Source: Alteraurantiacibacter hainanensis
GTDB taxonomy: Bacteria > Pseudomonadota > Alphaproteobacteria > Sphingomonadales > Sphingomonadaceae
DNA: 64,000 nucleotides
Direction: 5' to 3'
Assembly (NCBI RefSeq): GCF_036321025.1
Contig: NZ_JAZAPB010000001.1
Location: 744,001 to 808,000, forward strand
Part shown: one piece after another, positions 33,134 to 42,145 of the stretch
How positions within the stretch are numbered: position 1 is the stretch's first letter
Layout: every line of letters starts with the position of its first letter
Notes under the pieces: generated by a model
The model's database searches: none
Seen by the model: the letters and a program-made list of their open reading frames with translations, nothing else
What the model was told of the DNA's origin: nothing
Program-made: the position numbers and the translations under genes

Positions 33134-34940
33134 CCTCGACCCCATCGTCGAACGCGTGACGCAGCGCATCATCGAGAAATCGAAGGATACGCGCCGTGCC
33201 TATCTCGACCTGATCGACCACGAGGCCGACAACCAGCCCGAGCGGAGCCAGGTATCCTGTTCCAACCTCGCCCACGCCTATGCCGGCGCGATGGAAGACC
33301 AGGATGCGCTGAAGGCCAATCGCGGCCCCAACATCGGCGTTGTCAGTGCCTACAACGACATGCTGAGCGCCCACGCGCCCTACTATCGCTATCCCGAGCG
33401 GCTGAAGATCTACGCCCGCGAAGTGGGCGCGACGGCGCAGGTCGCCGGCGGCACGCCTGCCATGTGCGACGGCGTGACGCAGGGCGAGACGGGCATGGAG
33501 CTTTCCCTGTTCAGCCGCGACGTGATCGCGCTTTCCACCGGCATCGCCCTTTCCCACGCCATGTTCGACGGCATGCTGCTGCTGGGCATCTGCGACAAGA
33601 TCGTACCCGGCCTGCTGATGGGCGCGCTGCGCTTCGGCCACCTGCCCGCGGTCTTCGTGCCCGGCGGCCCCATGCCCAGCGGCGTTTCCAACAAGGAAAA
33701 GCAGCGCGTTCGCCAGCTCTATGCGGAGGGCAAGGCGACGCGGCAGGAACTGCTCGACAGCGAACTGGGCAGCTATCACTCGCCCGGCACCTGCACCTTC
33801 TACGGCACCGCCAATTCCAACCAGATGATGATGGAACTGATGGGCCTGCACGTGCCCGGCGCCGCATTCTTCCAGCCCGGCACGAAGATCCGCCAGGCGC
33901 TGGACCGTGCCGCCGTGCACCGCGTCGCGGCGATGGGCCGGGGCGGCAACGACTACCGTCCGCTGGGCCACTGCATCGACGAGAAGGCCGTGGTCAACGC
34001 CGCGGTCGGCCTGCTGGCGACCGGCGGCTCCACCAATCACGCCATTCACATCCCCGCCTTCGCGCGGGCGGCAGGCGTGCAGATCGACTGGACCGATCTC
34101 GCCGAGCTTTCCAGCGCGGTGCCGCTGCTCGCGCGCGTCTATCCCAACGGCTCGGGGGACGTGAACCACTTCCACGACGCGGGCGGCATGGGCTTCGTCA
34201 TCAAGGAACTGCTGGGCGCGGGGCTTGCCCATGCCGACGTGATCGGCGTTGGCGAGGAACGCGGCATGGCGCAGTACGCGCAGGAGCCGTGGCTGGAGGA
34301 AGACACTCTCGGCTGGCGTGACACCGGGCCTTCCGGCGACAAGGAAATGCTGCGCCCCGCATCCAGCCCGTTCCAGCCCGACGGCGGCATGCGGCTGGTC
34401 GAGGGCAATCTCGGCCGCGCCTGCTTCAAGTCCTCCGCCGTGGAGCGCGAACGCTGGACCGTCGAGGCACCATGCCGCGTCTTCTCGACGCAGAAGCAGG
34501 TGGCCGATGCCTTCAAGACCGGCGAACTGGACAGGGACGTGGTGGTCGTCGTCCGCTTCCAGGGGCCGCGCGCCAACGGCATGCCAGAACTGCACAAGCT
34601 TACCCCGCCGTTGGGCGTCCTGCAGGATCGTGGATACCGCGTGGCGCTGGTTACCGATGGCCGCATGAGCGGAGCGAGCGGCAAGGTGCCCGCCGCCATT
34701 CACTGCTCGCCGGAAGCGCTGGGCGGTGGCCCGCTGTCGCTGCTTCGGGATGGCGACGTGGTGAAGGTCTGCGCCGAGACCGGCACGCTTTCCACCACTG
34801 CCGATCTCTCCACCCGCACTCCCGCACCCGACCCCAAGCCCGACATGGGCACGGGGCGCGAACTGTTCGCCATGATGCGCGCCAGCGCCGACGAGGCGGA
34901 ACGCGGCGGCAGCGCGATGCTCGCACTGGCGGGGCTGTGA
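33126..34940 (+). CDS. edd: 6-phosphogluconate dehydratase
   Basis: 604-residue Fe-S dehydratase of the IlvD/Edd family that converts 6-phosphogluconate to 2-keto-3-deoxy-6-phosphogluconate. Cluster-ligand regions are seen in SCSNLAHAY-like N-terminal context, GGTPAMCDGVTQGETGMELS and LGICDKIVPG, and the C-terminal VTDGRMSGASGKVPAAIH is diagnostic of Edd. Length is normal. Translationally coupled to zwf (8-bp overlap) and to glk (TGATG, 1-base overlap). Confidence 0.98.
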   Translation: MSSLDPIVERVTQRIIEKSKDTRRAYLDLIDHEADNQPERSQVSCSNLAHAYAGAMEDQDALKANRGPNIGVVSAYNDMLSAHAPYYRYPERLKIYAREVGATAQVAGGTPAMCDGVTQGETGMELSLFSRDVIALSTGIALSHAMFDGMLLLGICDKIVPGLLMGALRFGHLPAVFVPGGPMPSGVSNKEKQRVRQLYAEGKATRQELLDSELGSYHSPGTCTFYGTANSNQMMMELMGLHVPGAAFFQPGTKIRQALDRAAVHRVAAMGRGGNDYRPLGHCIDEKAVVNAAVGLLATGGSTNHAIHIPAFARAAGVQIDWTDLAELSSAVPLLARVYPNGSGDVNHFHDAGGMGFVIKELLGAGLAHADVIGVGEERGMAQYAQEPWLEEDTLGWRDTGPSGDKEMLRPASSPFQPDGGMRLVEGNLGRACFKSSAVERERWTVEAPCRVFSTQKQVADAFKTGELDRDVVVVVRFQGPRANGMPELHKLTPPLGVLQDRGYRVALVTDGRMSGASGKVPAAIHCSPEALGGGPLSLLRDGDVVKVCAETGTLSTTADLSTRTPAPDPKPDMGTGRELFAMMRASADEAERGGSAMLALAGL

Positions 34941-35914
34941 TGGAACTGGTCACCGTAGATATCGGCGGCACCCACGCCCGCTTCGCCATCGCCAGCAAGA
35001 GCGGTGACGGCACGATCGTGCTCGACGAGCCGATCACACTGCACACCGAGGATCACGCCAGCTTCCAGACCGCGTGGGAGGATTACCGCGCGCAAAAGGG
35101 CGGCAGTCTGCCCGATGCGGTGTCCATGGCGATTGCAGGGCCAGTGGGCGGCGACGTGATCCGGTTCACCAACAACCCGTGGATCATCCGCCCTGCCCTG
35201 GTCGAATCCAAGCTGGGCGTTTCGCGCTTCACCATCGTCAACGATTTCGAGGCCGTGGCCCACGCCGTGGCCCTTGCGAGCGAGGACGAATACATCCACC
35301 TGACCGGGCCGGAAGGACCGCTGAAGCCCACCGGCCGCCTGTCCGTTCTCGGCCCCGGCACCGGATTGGGCGTGGCGCACCTCTACCGCGAGCCCGATGG
35401 CAGCTACCGCGTTTCCGCTACGGAGGGCGGTCACATCGATTTCGCCCCGCTCGACCCGATCGAGGACGCGATTCTCGCCCGTCTGCGCAAGCGGCACCGG
35501 CGCGTGTCGGTGGAGCGGGTCGTTTCCGGTCCCGCCATCGTCGATATTCACGCCACCCTCGCTGCGCTGGAAGGCCGCGCGGTGCACGAGCAGGATGATG
35601 TCGCGATCTGGACCGCGGGCATGAACGGCTCTGACAGCCTGGCCGAAGCGGCCATCGACCGCTTCTGTCTCTCGCTGGGCGCGGTCGCGGGCGATATCGC
35701 GCTGGCGCAGGGCGGCTTTTCCGGCGTCGTGATCGCAGGCGGGCTCGGCTACCGGCTGCGCGACCACCTGCCCAAGTCGGGCTTTGCCGAGCGTTTCCGC
35801 GCCAAGGGGCGCTTCGAGAACCTGATGGCGGGCATTCCCGTCAAGCTTATCACCCATCCCCAGCCCGGCCTGTTCGGTGCTGCGGCGGCATATTTCCAGA
35901 GCCACGGAGACTGA
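34940..35914 (+). CDS. glk: Glucokinase
   Basis: 324-residue ATP-dependent hexokinase of the bacterial Glk family. DIGGTHARFA forms the N-terminal phosphate loop, and VLGPGTGLGVAHL and TEGGHIDFAP are the central ATP- and sugar-binding motifs. ATG 34940 shares a base with the edd stop. It phosphorylates free glucose to feed zwf, so uptake of glucose is probably not by a sugar PTS. The eda start follows 4 bp after its stop. Confidence 0.97.
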   Translation: MELVTVDIGGTHARFAIASKSGDGTIVLDEPITLHTEDHASFQTAWEDYRAQKGGSLPDAVSMAIAGPVGGDVIRFTNNPWIIRPALVESKLGVSRFTIVNDFEAVAHAVALASEDEYIHLTGPEGPLKPTGRLSVLGPGTGLGVAHLYREPDGSYRVSATEGGHIDFAPLDPIEDAILARLRKRHRRVSVERVVSGPAIVDIHATLAALEGRAVHEQDDVAIWTAGMNGSDSLAEAAIDRFCLSLGAVAGDIALAQGGFSGVVIAGGLGYRLRDHLPKSGFAERFRAKGRFENLMAGIPVKLITHPQPGLFGAAAAYFQSHGD

Positions 35915-35918
35915 CACC

Positions 35919-36539
35919 ATGAGCGCACCCGACAACATCGAGGAAATCATGCTCAGCGCGCCGGTCGTCCCGGTTCTGGTGGTGGACGACGTGGGCCACG
36001 CCCGCGAGACGGCAGAGGCACTGGTGGCCGGCGGGCTGACGGTCCTCGAAGTGACGCTGCGCACGCCCCATGCCATCGAGGCGATCAAGCGCATGAACCT
36101 GGTGCCCGGCGCCATCGTCGGCGCGGGAACCGTTACCAACAAGAAGGAACTCGATGCCGCTCTTGCGGCGGGCGCGGAATTCATTGTCTCCCCCGGCCTT
36201 ACAGAGCCGCTGGGCCAGGCCGCCATAAAGTCCGGCATACCGTTCCTGCCCGGCATCGCCACCGCCAGCGAGCTGATGTTCGGCCTCGACATGGGGCTGA
36301 CCCATTTCAAGTTCTTCCCCGCCGTAGCCAATGGCGGCGTCCCCGCGCTGAAGGCGCTGGCCGCGCCGTTCCGCCAGTGCAAGTTCTGTCCGACCGGCGG
36401 CATCACGGCCGAAACCGCGCCCGACTGGCTTGCGCTGGACCCGGTGCTGTGCGTCGGCGGAAGCTGGGTCGCGCCCAAGGGAGCCTCGCCGGAAGAAATC
36501 GAGAAACTGGCCGCAGAAGCCAGTGCGATGGGCCGATGA
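35919..36539 (+). CDS. eda: KDPG aldolase (2-keto-3-deoxy-6-phosphogluconate aldolase)
   Basis: 206-residue class I aldolase that splits KDPG into pyruvate and glyceraldehyde 3-phosphate. The general base E44 (VLEVTLRTP) and the Schiff-base lysine K131 (THFKFFPA) are present. ATG 35919 is 4 bp after the glk stop; a longer start would overlap glk extensively. It completes the Entner-Doudoroff set and overlaps the following gene by 4 bp (ATGA). Confidence 0.98.
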   Translation: MSAPDNIEEIMLSAPVVPVLVVDDVGHARETAEALVAGGLTVLEVTLRTPHAIEAIKRMNLVPGAIVGAGTVTNKKELDAALAAGAEFIVSPGLTEPLGQAAIKSGIPFLPGIATASELMFGLDMGLTHFKFFPAVANGGVPALKALAAPFRQCKFCPTGGITAETAPDWLALDPVLCVGGSWVAPKGASPEEIEKLAAEASAMGR

Positions 36540-39310
36540 CCGGCGTCTCCGACCTTACGCAGCGCCTGCAGGACCTGCACCAGCGCACGGTGGAAACGCC
36601 GCTGTTCAACCCCGTCTTCCAGCTGGCGCACGATCTTTCGCGCGACCTCGAAGCGGGCGAGATGACGCTCGACGATTTCGAGTCGCTGATTGGCGAGCTC
36701 GAGGTTGCCGCGCTTGGCGACAGGGCCGAACGGCTCGAGCGCATGGCATCGCCCATTGGCGCCGACGCCAACCGCGCGGCGCTGGGCGAGACGCTGGAGA
36801 CACGGGATTTCGATGCCTTCCGGGCGCAGTGGGAACGCCCGCAGCTGCACGCGGTCTTCACCGCTCACCCCACCTTCCTGCTCACTCCTGCGCAGTCCGA
36901 TGCGGTGGCCGATGCCGCCAGCGGCGGCGCGCCGATCTCCGCCGATTGCGTGGGCGGCGAACGCCCGCAGGTCACGCTGGCCTACGAGCACGAACGCGCC
37001 ATGCGCGCCATCGCCCATGCGCAGGACGCGCGCGATACCATCGTTGCGCAGCTGCTGGCCCATGCCCGCGACACCTGGCCGGACAAGTGGCACAAGCTGG
37101 TGCTGCTGCCGTTCCGCTTCGCCAGCTGGGTGGGCTACGACATGGACGGGCGCACCGATATCACCTGGTCCAATTCCATCGGTTTCCGCCTGGCGGAAAA
37201 GGCCGAGCGGCTGGCCCGCTACGTCACCTCGCTGGAGGCGATCGATCCCGATCACGACCTGCTGGCGGAACTTCGTCCCGCTGCCGACTATGCCGCCGAG
37301 CGTGCGCAGGATTTCGCCGCCGACCTTTCCGATCCCGCCGCGCTGTCGGTCGCGGCCAATCGCCTGACGGCCAGCGATCCGCGCAAGCTGCTGAGCCTCG
37401 ACCGCTATATCGACGCGCTCGAAGTGGAAATGCAGACCTGCGGCGACGGCGACAGGGCCGTCGCGCTGAAGACGCTGGCCGCCGCTATGCGCGCCGACGG
37501 GCTCGGCATGGGCTGGATCCATTTCCGCGTGAACGCCAAGCAGCTGCACAACGCCATCCGCCGCCGGATCGACCCTGACGGCAATCTCGACCTCGCCAGC
37601 AAGGGCGCGGTAGTTCACCTCAACCGCGCGATCGAGAAGCTGGAGCCGCGCCGCAGCAATTTCGGCGCGCTCGCCATCGAGGCGAGCACCGCCATCCGGC
37701 AGTTCCTGGCCATGGCGCAAATCCTCGCGCACATCGACGCGGATGCTCCCATCCGTATGCTGATTGCCGAGTGCGAGGAGCCTGCCACGGTGCTCGCCGC
37801 GCTCTATTTCGCGCGGCTTTTCGGGATAGAGGGCAAGGTCGACGTCTCGCCGCTGTTCGAGACCGAAAGCGCGCTGGAACACGGCGGTCGCCTGCTGGAC
37901 GAACTGCTGGCGGAGCCGGTCTACCAGCAATACGCCAAGAAGCGTGGCCGCGTGGCCATCCAGACCGGGTTTTCCGACGCGGGTCGCTTCGTGGGCCAGA
38001 TCCCCGCCAGCCTCGCCATCGAGCGGCTGCAAGGGCGCCTGGCGGCAGCGATGGACGCGAACGGGCTGAACGATGTCGCCGCGCTGATCTTCAACACCCA
38101 CGGCGAAAGCATGGGCCGCGGGGCGCATCCTTCCAAGATGGCGGACCGGCTCGACTGGGCTCTCTCCCCCTGGGCCAAGCGCCGTTTCGGGCGCGCGGGC
38201 ATCGTTCTGGAACCCGAAGTCAGTTTCCAGGGCGGGGACGGCTACCTGTGGTTCTCGACGCCCGAGCTTGCCCGTGCCACGCTGACGCGCATCGCCGTGC
38301 TCAAGCCCGCACAGACCGCGCTCGATGTGCCAAAGGACATCTTCTACCAGCGCACCGACCTGTCGCTGGATTTCTACCGCGCGGTGAAGGAACACCAGCG
38401 CGAGCACTTGGAAAGCCGCACCTACTCGCGCGCCATCACCGCCTTTGGCCTCGGCCTGCTCAATTCCACGGGCAGCCGCGTCAGCCGCCGGCAGAGCGAC
38501 CTCAACGCCGACCGCGAGATGAGCCTGCGGCAGATCCGCGCCATCCCGCATAATTCCATCCTCCAGCAGCTGGGCTACCCGGTGAACGTGATCGCCGGGA
38601 TCGGCGACGCGGCCGAGGGCAACTACGAGGAAATCGGCGCCCTCCTGTCGGAGAGCGCGCGTGGCCGCGAACTGATGCGGCTCGTCCGCGCGGCGAACGC
38701 GCTCGCCAGCGTGAAGACCGTGGCCGCCTACGGTGAGCTGTTCAATTCGGCCTACTGGGCCAGCCGCCCCTATCGCGGCACCGAAAGTCACCTGACCGCG
38801 GCATGCGAAAGCCTGAGCGAATACCTGGTGAAGGACGACCGCGTGGGCGTGTTCCGCCGCCTCGCCAGCCGCCTGCGCGTGGACGCCATGAAGTTTCACC
38901 GCCTGCTGGACCACGTGCCCGACGACGCGCCTACCGAGAACCGGGAGGAAAAGCGGCGCATGATCGGCGTGCTGCAGGCCCTGCGCCTTGCCCTGCTCCA
39001 GGCGATGTTCATTCGCGCCGTCAGCGTGCCGGTGTTCAGCCGCGCCAACGACGTGTCGCGCGACGACGTGCTGGAAATGGTCTTCACCCTGCGCGTGGAC
39101 GAGGCGCTGGCCCAGCTGCGGCGCGCCTATCCCACGCACTTCCCACGCATCGACCGCTTCGACCTGACCGAGCCGACCGACTGGCCCGACGGCGGAGACG
39201 AGGGATACGAGGCCATCCACCGCGACTTCATCGACCCGATCGAGCGCGCCCACGGACTCAGCCTGCGGATCTCCACCGCCATCGCCAACGTGTTCGGCGC
39301 GCATGGTTAA
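36536..39310 (+). CDS. Phosphoenolpyruvate carboxylase-like protein, divergent active site
   Basis: 924 residues, close to the size of PEP carboxylase, and recognisable by FTAHPT (catalytic histidine H111), SWVGYDMDGRTDITW, PLFETE (metal-ligand-type E442) and FSDAGR (D481). Several usually invariant positions differ. The mobile-loop lysine of YSDSxKDAG is arginine (R484), the FHGRGGSxGRGG motif reads FNTHGESMGRGAH so the first arginine is H522 while the second (R528) is kept, and the C-terminal RNTG is absent. True PEPC makes oxaloacetate from PEP. This protein may be a diverged carboxylase or have another role. It is coupled to eda by a 4-bp overlap. Confidence 0.75.
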   Translation: MTGVSDLTQRLQDLHQRTVETPLFNPVFQLAHDLSRDLEAGEMTLDDFESLIGELEVAALGDRAERLERMASPIGADANRAALGETLETRDFDAFRAQWERPQLHAVFTAHPTFLLTPAQSDAVADAASGGAPISADCVGGERPQVTLAYEHERAMRAIAHAQDARDTIVAQLLAHARDTWPDKWHKLVLLPFRFASWVGYDMDGRTDITWSNSIGFRLAEKAERLARYVTSLEAIDPDHDLLAELRPAADYAAERAQDFAADLSDPAALSVAANRLTASDPRKLLSLDRYIDALEVEMQTCGDGDRAVALKTLAAAMRADGLGMGWIHFRVNAKQLHNAIRRRIDPDGNLDLASKGAVVHLNRAIEKLEPRRSNFGALAIEASTAIRQFLAMAQILAHIDADAPIRMLIAECEEPATVLAALYFARLFGIEGKVDVSPLFETESALEHGGRLLDELLAEPVYQQYAKKRGRVAIQTGFSDAGRFVGQIPASLAIERLQGRLAAAMDANGLNDVAALIFNTHGESMGRGAHPSKMADRLDWALSPWAKRRFGRAGIVLEPEVSFQGGDGYLWFSTPELARATLTRIAVLKPAQTALDVPKDIFYQRTDLSLDFYRAVKEHQREHLESRTYSRAITAFGLGLLNSTGSRVSRRQSDLNADREMSLRQIRAIPHNSILQQLGYPVNVIAGIGDAAEGNYEEIGALLSESARGRELMRLVRAANALASVKTVAAYGELFNSAYWASRPYRGTESHLTAACESLSEYLVKDDRVGVFRRLASRLRVDAMKFHRLLDHVPDDAPTENREEKRRMIGVLQALRLALLQAMFIRAVSVPVFSRANDVSRDDVLEMVFTLRVDEALAQLRRAYPTHFPRIDRFDLTEPTDWPDGGDEGYEAIHRDFIDPIERAHGLSLRISTAIANVFGAHG

Positions 39311-39393
39311 CAATTGCCGGCGTGCGTTTCAATCAGGGACGCGGGCGGCCTGCCCACTGGCGCGCGGGCGCGAAAAGGCGCATTATCCGCAGC

Positions 39394-40095
39394 ATGACCG
39401 GTAGCATGAAATGGATCGCAGGCCTTCTTGGCGTCGTTGCCCTAGCGGGCAGCGCGCTGCTGCTTGGCCAGGGCACCCAGGCCCATGCGCAGATGGAAGA
39501 CTGGCTGGCGTCCGAGGACGTGCTGGCGGACAGCGCCGAGGTCGTGAGCAGCGCGGCGGGCGATGCCGTCACCTTCGTCGCCAGCGAAATGGTGCAGGAC
39601 GTGCCGCCCTACGATCCCGACGATCCCTTCGTCATCAAGCGCGTGCTGCCCATCGAAGGGCCGATCCGCTACGGCGAATGGCACTGGGACGATGAGGGCG
39701 TGCCTGATGGCCCGCTGGTGGTGACGGTGGACCTGCAGGCGCGCGTGATCAGCGTGTTCCGCAACGGCTACGAGATCGGCGCTGCCGCGGCCCTGCTCGG
39801 CACGCCTGAGCATCCCACGCCCACCGGCACCTTCCCGATCCTGACCAAGGAACGGCACAACGTTTCGGAGAAATACGACAACGCCCCCATGCCCTGGACC
39901 CTGCGCCTGACCTGGGACGGCGTGGCCATCCATGGCGGCTCCACGGTGGAACGCGGCTATGCCAGCCACGGATGCATCGGCGTGCCGGACGAATTCGTCT
40001 CCCGCCTCTACGAGATCGCCGAAGTGGGTGACGTGGTGATCATCACCGATGGCGTGATGACGGGCGTTGGCGGGAGCCTCGCAGTCGAGAGCTAA
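39394..40095 (+). CDS. L,D-transpeptidase (YkuD domain), exported
   Basis: 233 residues. A hydrophobic N-terminus (6-30) acts as signal peptide or anchor. The YkuD catalytic signature is complete: H180 in GVAIHGG and the C194 nucleophile in YASHGCIGVPD. GTPEHPTPTGTFPIL is the conserved loop before it. Such enzymes form 3-3 cross-links in peptidoglycan or attach proteins to it. Two in-frame ATGs (39394 and 39406) are possible. It starts 83 bp after the PEPC-like gene and its stop overlaps that of convergent tilS. Confidence 0.9.
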   Translation: MTGSMKWIAGLLGVVALAGSALLLGQGTQAHAQMEDWLASEDVLADSAEVVSSAAGDAVTFVASEMVQDVPPYDPDDPFVIKRVLPIEGPIRYGEWHWDDEGVPDGPLVVTVDLQARVISVFRNGYEIGAAAALLGTPEHPTPTGTFPILTKERHNVSEKYDNAPMPWTLRLTWDGVAIHGGSTVERGYASHGCIGVPDEFVSRLYEIAEVGDVVIITDGVMTGVGGSLAVES

Positions 40096-41054
40096 CCGGT
40101 CCTGCGGGGCGGCTCGGGACGAAAGACCCAGTTCCCGTCTTCTACGGAAACCATTACGCCGGCCAGGTTTCCTCCTCGACCTGCAAGCAGGTGTTTGACC
40201 AGTTCGGCAACCTGTCCGCCCCTCGCGACCCCACCGAATTCGTTGAGGCCCTCCTCGACGAAGCTCAATTGCAGGAGCCGCGGCAACCTCTGGGGCTTCT
40301 CGATGCCGTAAACACCGCGGTCTGCATAGCAGTGCGTTTCGCGCAGCAAATTTGTGCACCACTCGAGGGCGGAATCGGCATCCGCCAGGTGGCGCGCCGA
40401 GGCGGCCACCGCTTCGATATCGAGCCAGTCGGCATTGGCGAGAGCCTTTCGCAAACGAGACCTGTCGAAACGGTCGTCGGCGTTGCTCGGATCATCGACA
40501 AATCGAATTCCGGCTTCGGCCAGCGAGCGCAGTTCGGCCCGTCGAAATCGCAGAAGTGGCCGGATGAGTCGTCGCAATCGCGATGGCGTCCATCCTTGTT
40601 CGCGGACACCGGCGAGGCCCGACAGGCCGCTTCCCCGGTTGAGACGCATCAGCAAGGTCTCGGCGTGGTCGTCGGCATGGTGGGCAGTCGCGATCGCCGG
40701 TAAACCGCGGCGCTTCGCCCAATCGGCCAGCGCTCGATAGCGTGCCTCGCGCGCTTGCGCCTGCACGTTCCCCTCGCCCACCTCGACGCTCAATACCTCG
40801 CACCGAACCCCGCGTTCCTCGCAGGCGGCGACCACCAGCGCGCACTCGTCTTTCGCTTCGGGTCGCAAGCCATGATCGACCGTAGCCACCTCGAACCCGC
40901 CGGGAATTGCCTCCTGCGCCAGGAGCAGCATGGCCATGGAGTCGGGCCCGCCGCTGACGGCGAGGCCGAGCTTGCCGCCCTGGGGATTCAGCCGGTCGAG
41001 CGCCTCTCTGAAGCGCTCGACCAGGGCGGGATCAATTGCAGTCGACCCGGCCAT
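40092..41054 (-). CDS. tilS: tRNA(Ile)-lysidine synthase
   Basis: 320-residue N-type ATP pyrophosphatase that converts C34 of tRNA-Ile(CAU) to lysidine, essential for AUA decoding. The PP-loop SGGPDSM is at residues 34-40, followed by VDHGLRPEA and the conserved ATAHHADDHAET and RLNRGSGLSGLAG. The family's usual C-terminal domains are reduced, as in other alphaproteobacteria. Its start lies 23 bp inside the end of cpoB, so the two are translated from one message. Confidence 0.96.
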   Translation of the reverse strand: MAGSTAIDPALVERFREALDRLNPQGGKLGLAVSGGPDSMAMLLLAQEAIPGGFEVATVDHGLRPEAKDECALVVAACEERGVRCEVLSVEVGEGNVQAQAREARYRALADWAKRRGLPAIATAHHADDHAETLLMRLNRGSGLSGLAGVREQGWTPSRLRRLIRPLLRFRRAELRSLAEAGIRFVDDPSNADDRFDRSRLRKALANADWLDIEAVAASARHLADADSALEWCTNLLRETHCYADRGVYGIEKPQRLPRLLQLSFVEEGLNEFGGVARGGQVAELVKHLLAGRGGNLAGVMVSVEDGNWVFRPEPPRRTG

Positions 41055-41994
41055 TCAGGCTGCCGTACTGGTCGGCAAGGCGCCCGGCGGCGAGCGCCGC
41101 GTAGGTTTCGCCGAACTCGGCCAGCGCGATGCAGGCGCGGCCGGTGTCGCCTAGCGCGATCATCGATTCGGCGAGGTAGAGCAGGCTGTCTGGCGCACGT
41201 GCGGCATTGCTGTCGGACTGGTAGTTCTCGAAGAAATGCGTCGCTGCCGCGCGCGGCTCTCCCGCATCCAGGAACGCCCGGCCCAGCAGGTTGCGGCCGT
41301 AGGTGGTGCGCCAGTGATCGGGATACCGCTCCACGAACATGGAAAGCTGCTGCTGCGCTTCGGGATAGAAGCCGGCGTCCCACAGGCGGAAGCCGTAGAC
41401 GTACTCGTCGTCGCCAGCATCGCCGGTCGCCGGCTTGGCGATGGCCTGCACGGCCTCCACACGCTGGGGCGACGGACCGCTCGCGGCCTCGTTGCCACCG
41501 CCGCTCGCGGTGATGTCATCGTCTTCACCGGCGAAATCCACACTCTCGCCTTCGTCGGGAATGGGAATGACGCCGGACGGACCGGAGCTCGTGGCCGTGG
41601 GCGGCGCGCTGTAGGTTGCCGCCAGGTCCTCGAGCTCGCCCAGACGCGCTTCCACCGCGGCCAGCGCGTTCTCGTTCACTTCGGTCGCGGCGGTCAGGCG
41701 GGCCAGCTGGCCTTCGATGGAATCGAGCCGCGAGAGCACGTCCGTCAGGGCGGACGTCGTGATCTCGGGCGAATTGTTCTGCGGCTGGCGCACTTCGGGG
41801 GTAATCTCGGGCTCGAAGAAACGCTCGTCGCCGCCGGGGAAGACCTCGCGCTGCAGCGCGTTGATCTGTCTCTCGATGCGATCGAGCCGGTCGTTCACCT
41901 GCGCCACGGCAGGCATGGGGACAGCAATCGCGACCAGCCCGGCACAGATGGCGCCGCGGGCAATGGCAAATGGCATTTTCGATTTTGCTGGCAT
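41032..41994 (-). CDS. cpoB: Tol-Pal system protein CpoB/YbgF
   Basis: 320 residues from ATG 41994, which starts a signal peptide (ends PAVAQ, residue 32). An N-terminal coiled coil for trimerisation (VNDRLDRIERQINALQREV) and a second heptad-rich stretch are followed by a TPR domain (YVYGFRLWDAGFYPEAQQQL, GRAFLDAGEPRAAATHFF). The protein is periplasmic and links Tol-Pal outer-membrane constriction with peptidoglycan synthesis at division. The tol-pal genes are not in the window; here it is coupled to tilS, an arrangement common in alphaproteobacteria. Confidence 0.93.
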   Translation of the reverse strand: MPAKSKMPFAIARGAICAGLVAIAVPMPAVAQVNDRLDRIERQINALQREVFPGGDERFFEPEITPEVRQPQNNSPEITTSALTDVLSRLDSIEGQLARLTAATEVNENALAAVEARLGELEDLAATYSAPPTATSSGPSGVIPIPDEGESVDFAGEDDDITASGGGNEAASGPSPQRVEAVQAIAKPATGDAGDDEYVYGFRLWDAGFYPEAQQQLSMFVERYPDHWRTTYGRNLLGRAFLDAGEPRAAATHFFENYQSDSNAARAPDSLLYLAESMIALGDTGRACIALAEFGETYAALAAGRLADQYGSLNGRVDCN

Positions 41995-42145
41995 TGCCGG
42001 CAATCTCCTTGGATTCGATACGGACCTTCGCATGCGAACATGCCAGTCGCTTGCAAGATAGACGATTAACGCGAGCGGGAAACCGTCCCGTTCGCGCATT
42101 TCCCCCGTGAAGGACGCATCGCCTTCCCGGCAGGTGGCCGACGGA

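Noticed and set aside
34700..39313. Very long open frame on the minus strand opposite edd, glk, eda and the PEPC-like gene
   Set aside because: High GC content leaves few stops antisense to real genes. The translated frame has no recognisable domain and the plus strand holds five coherent enzymes.
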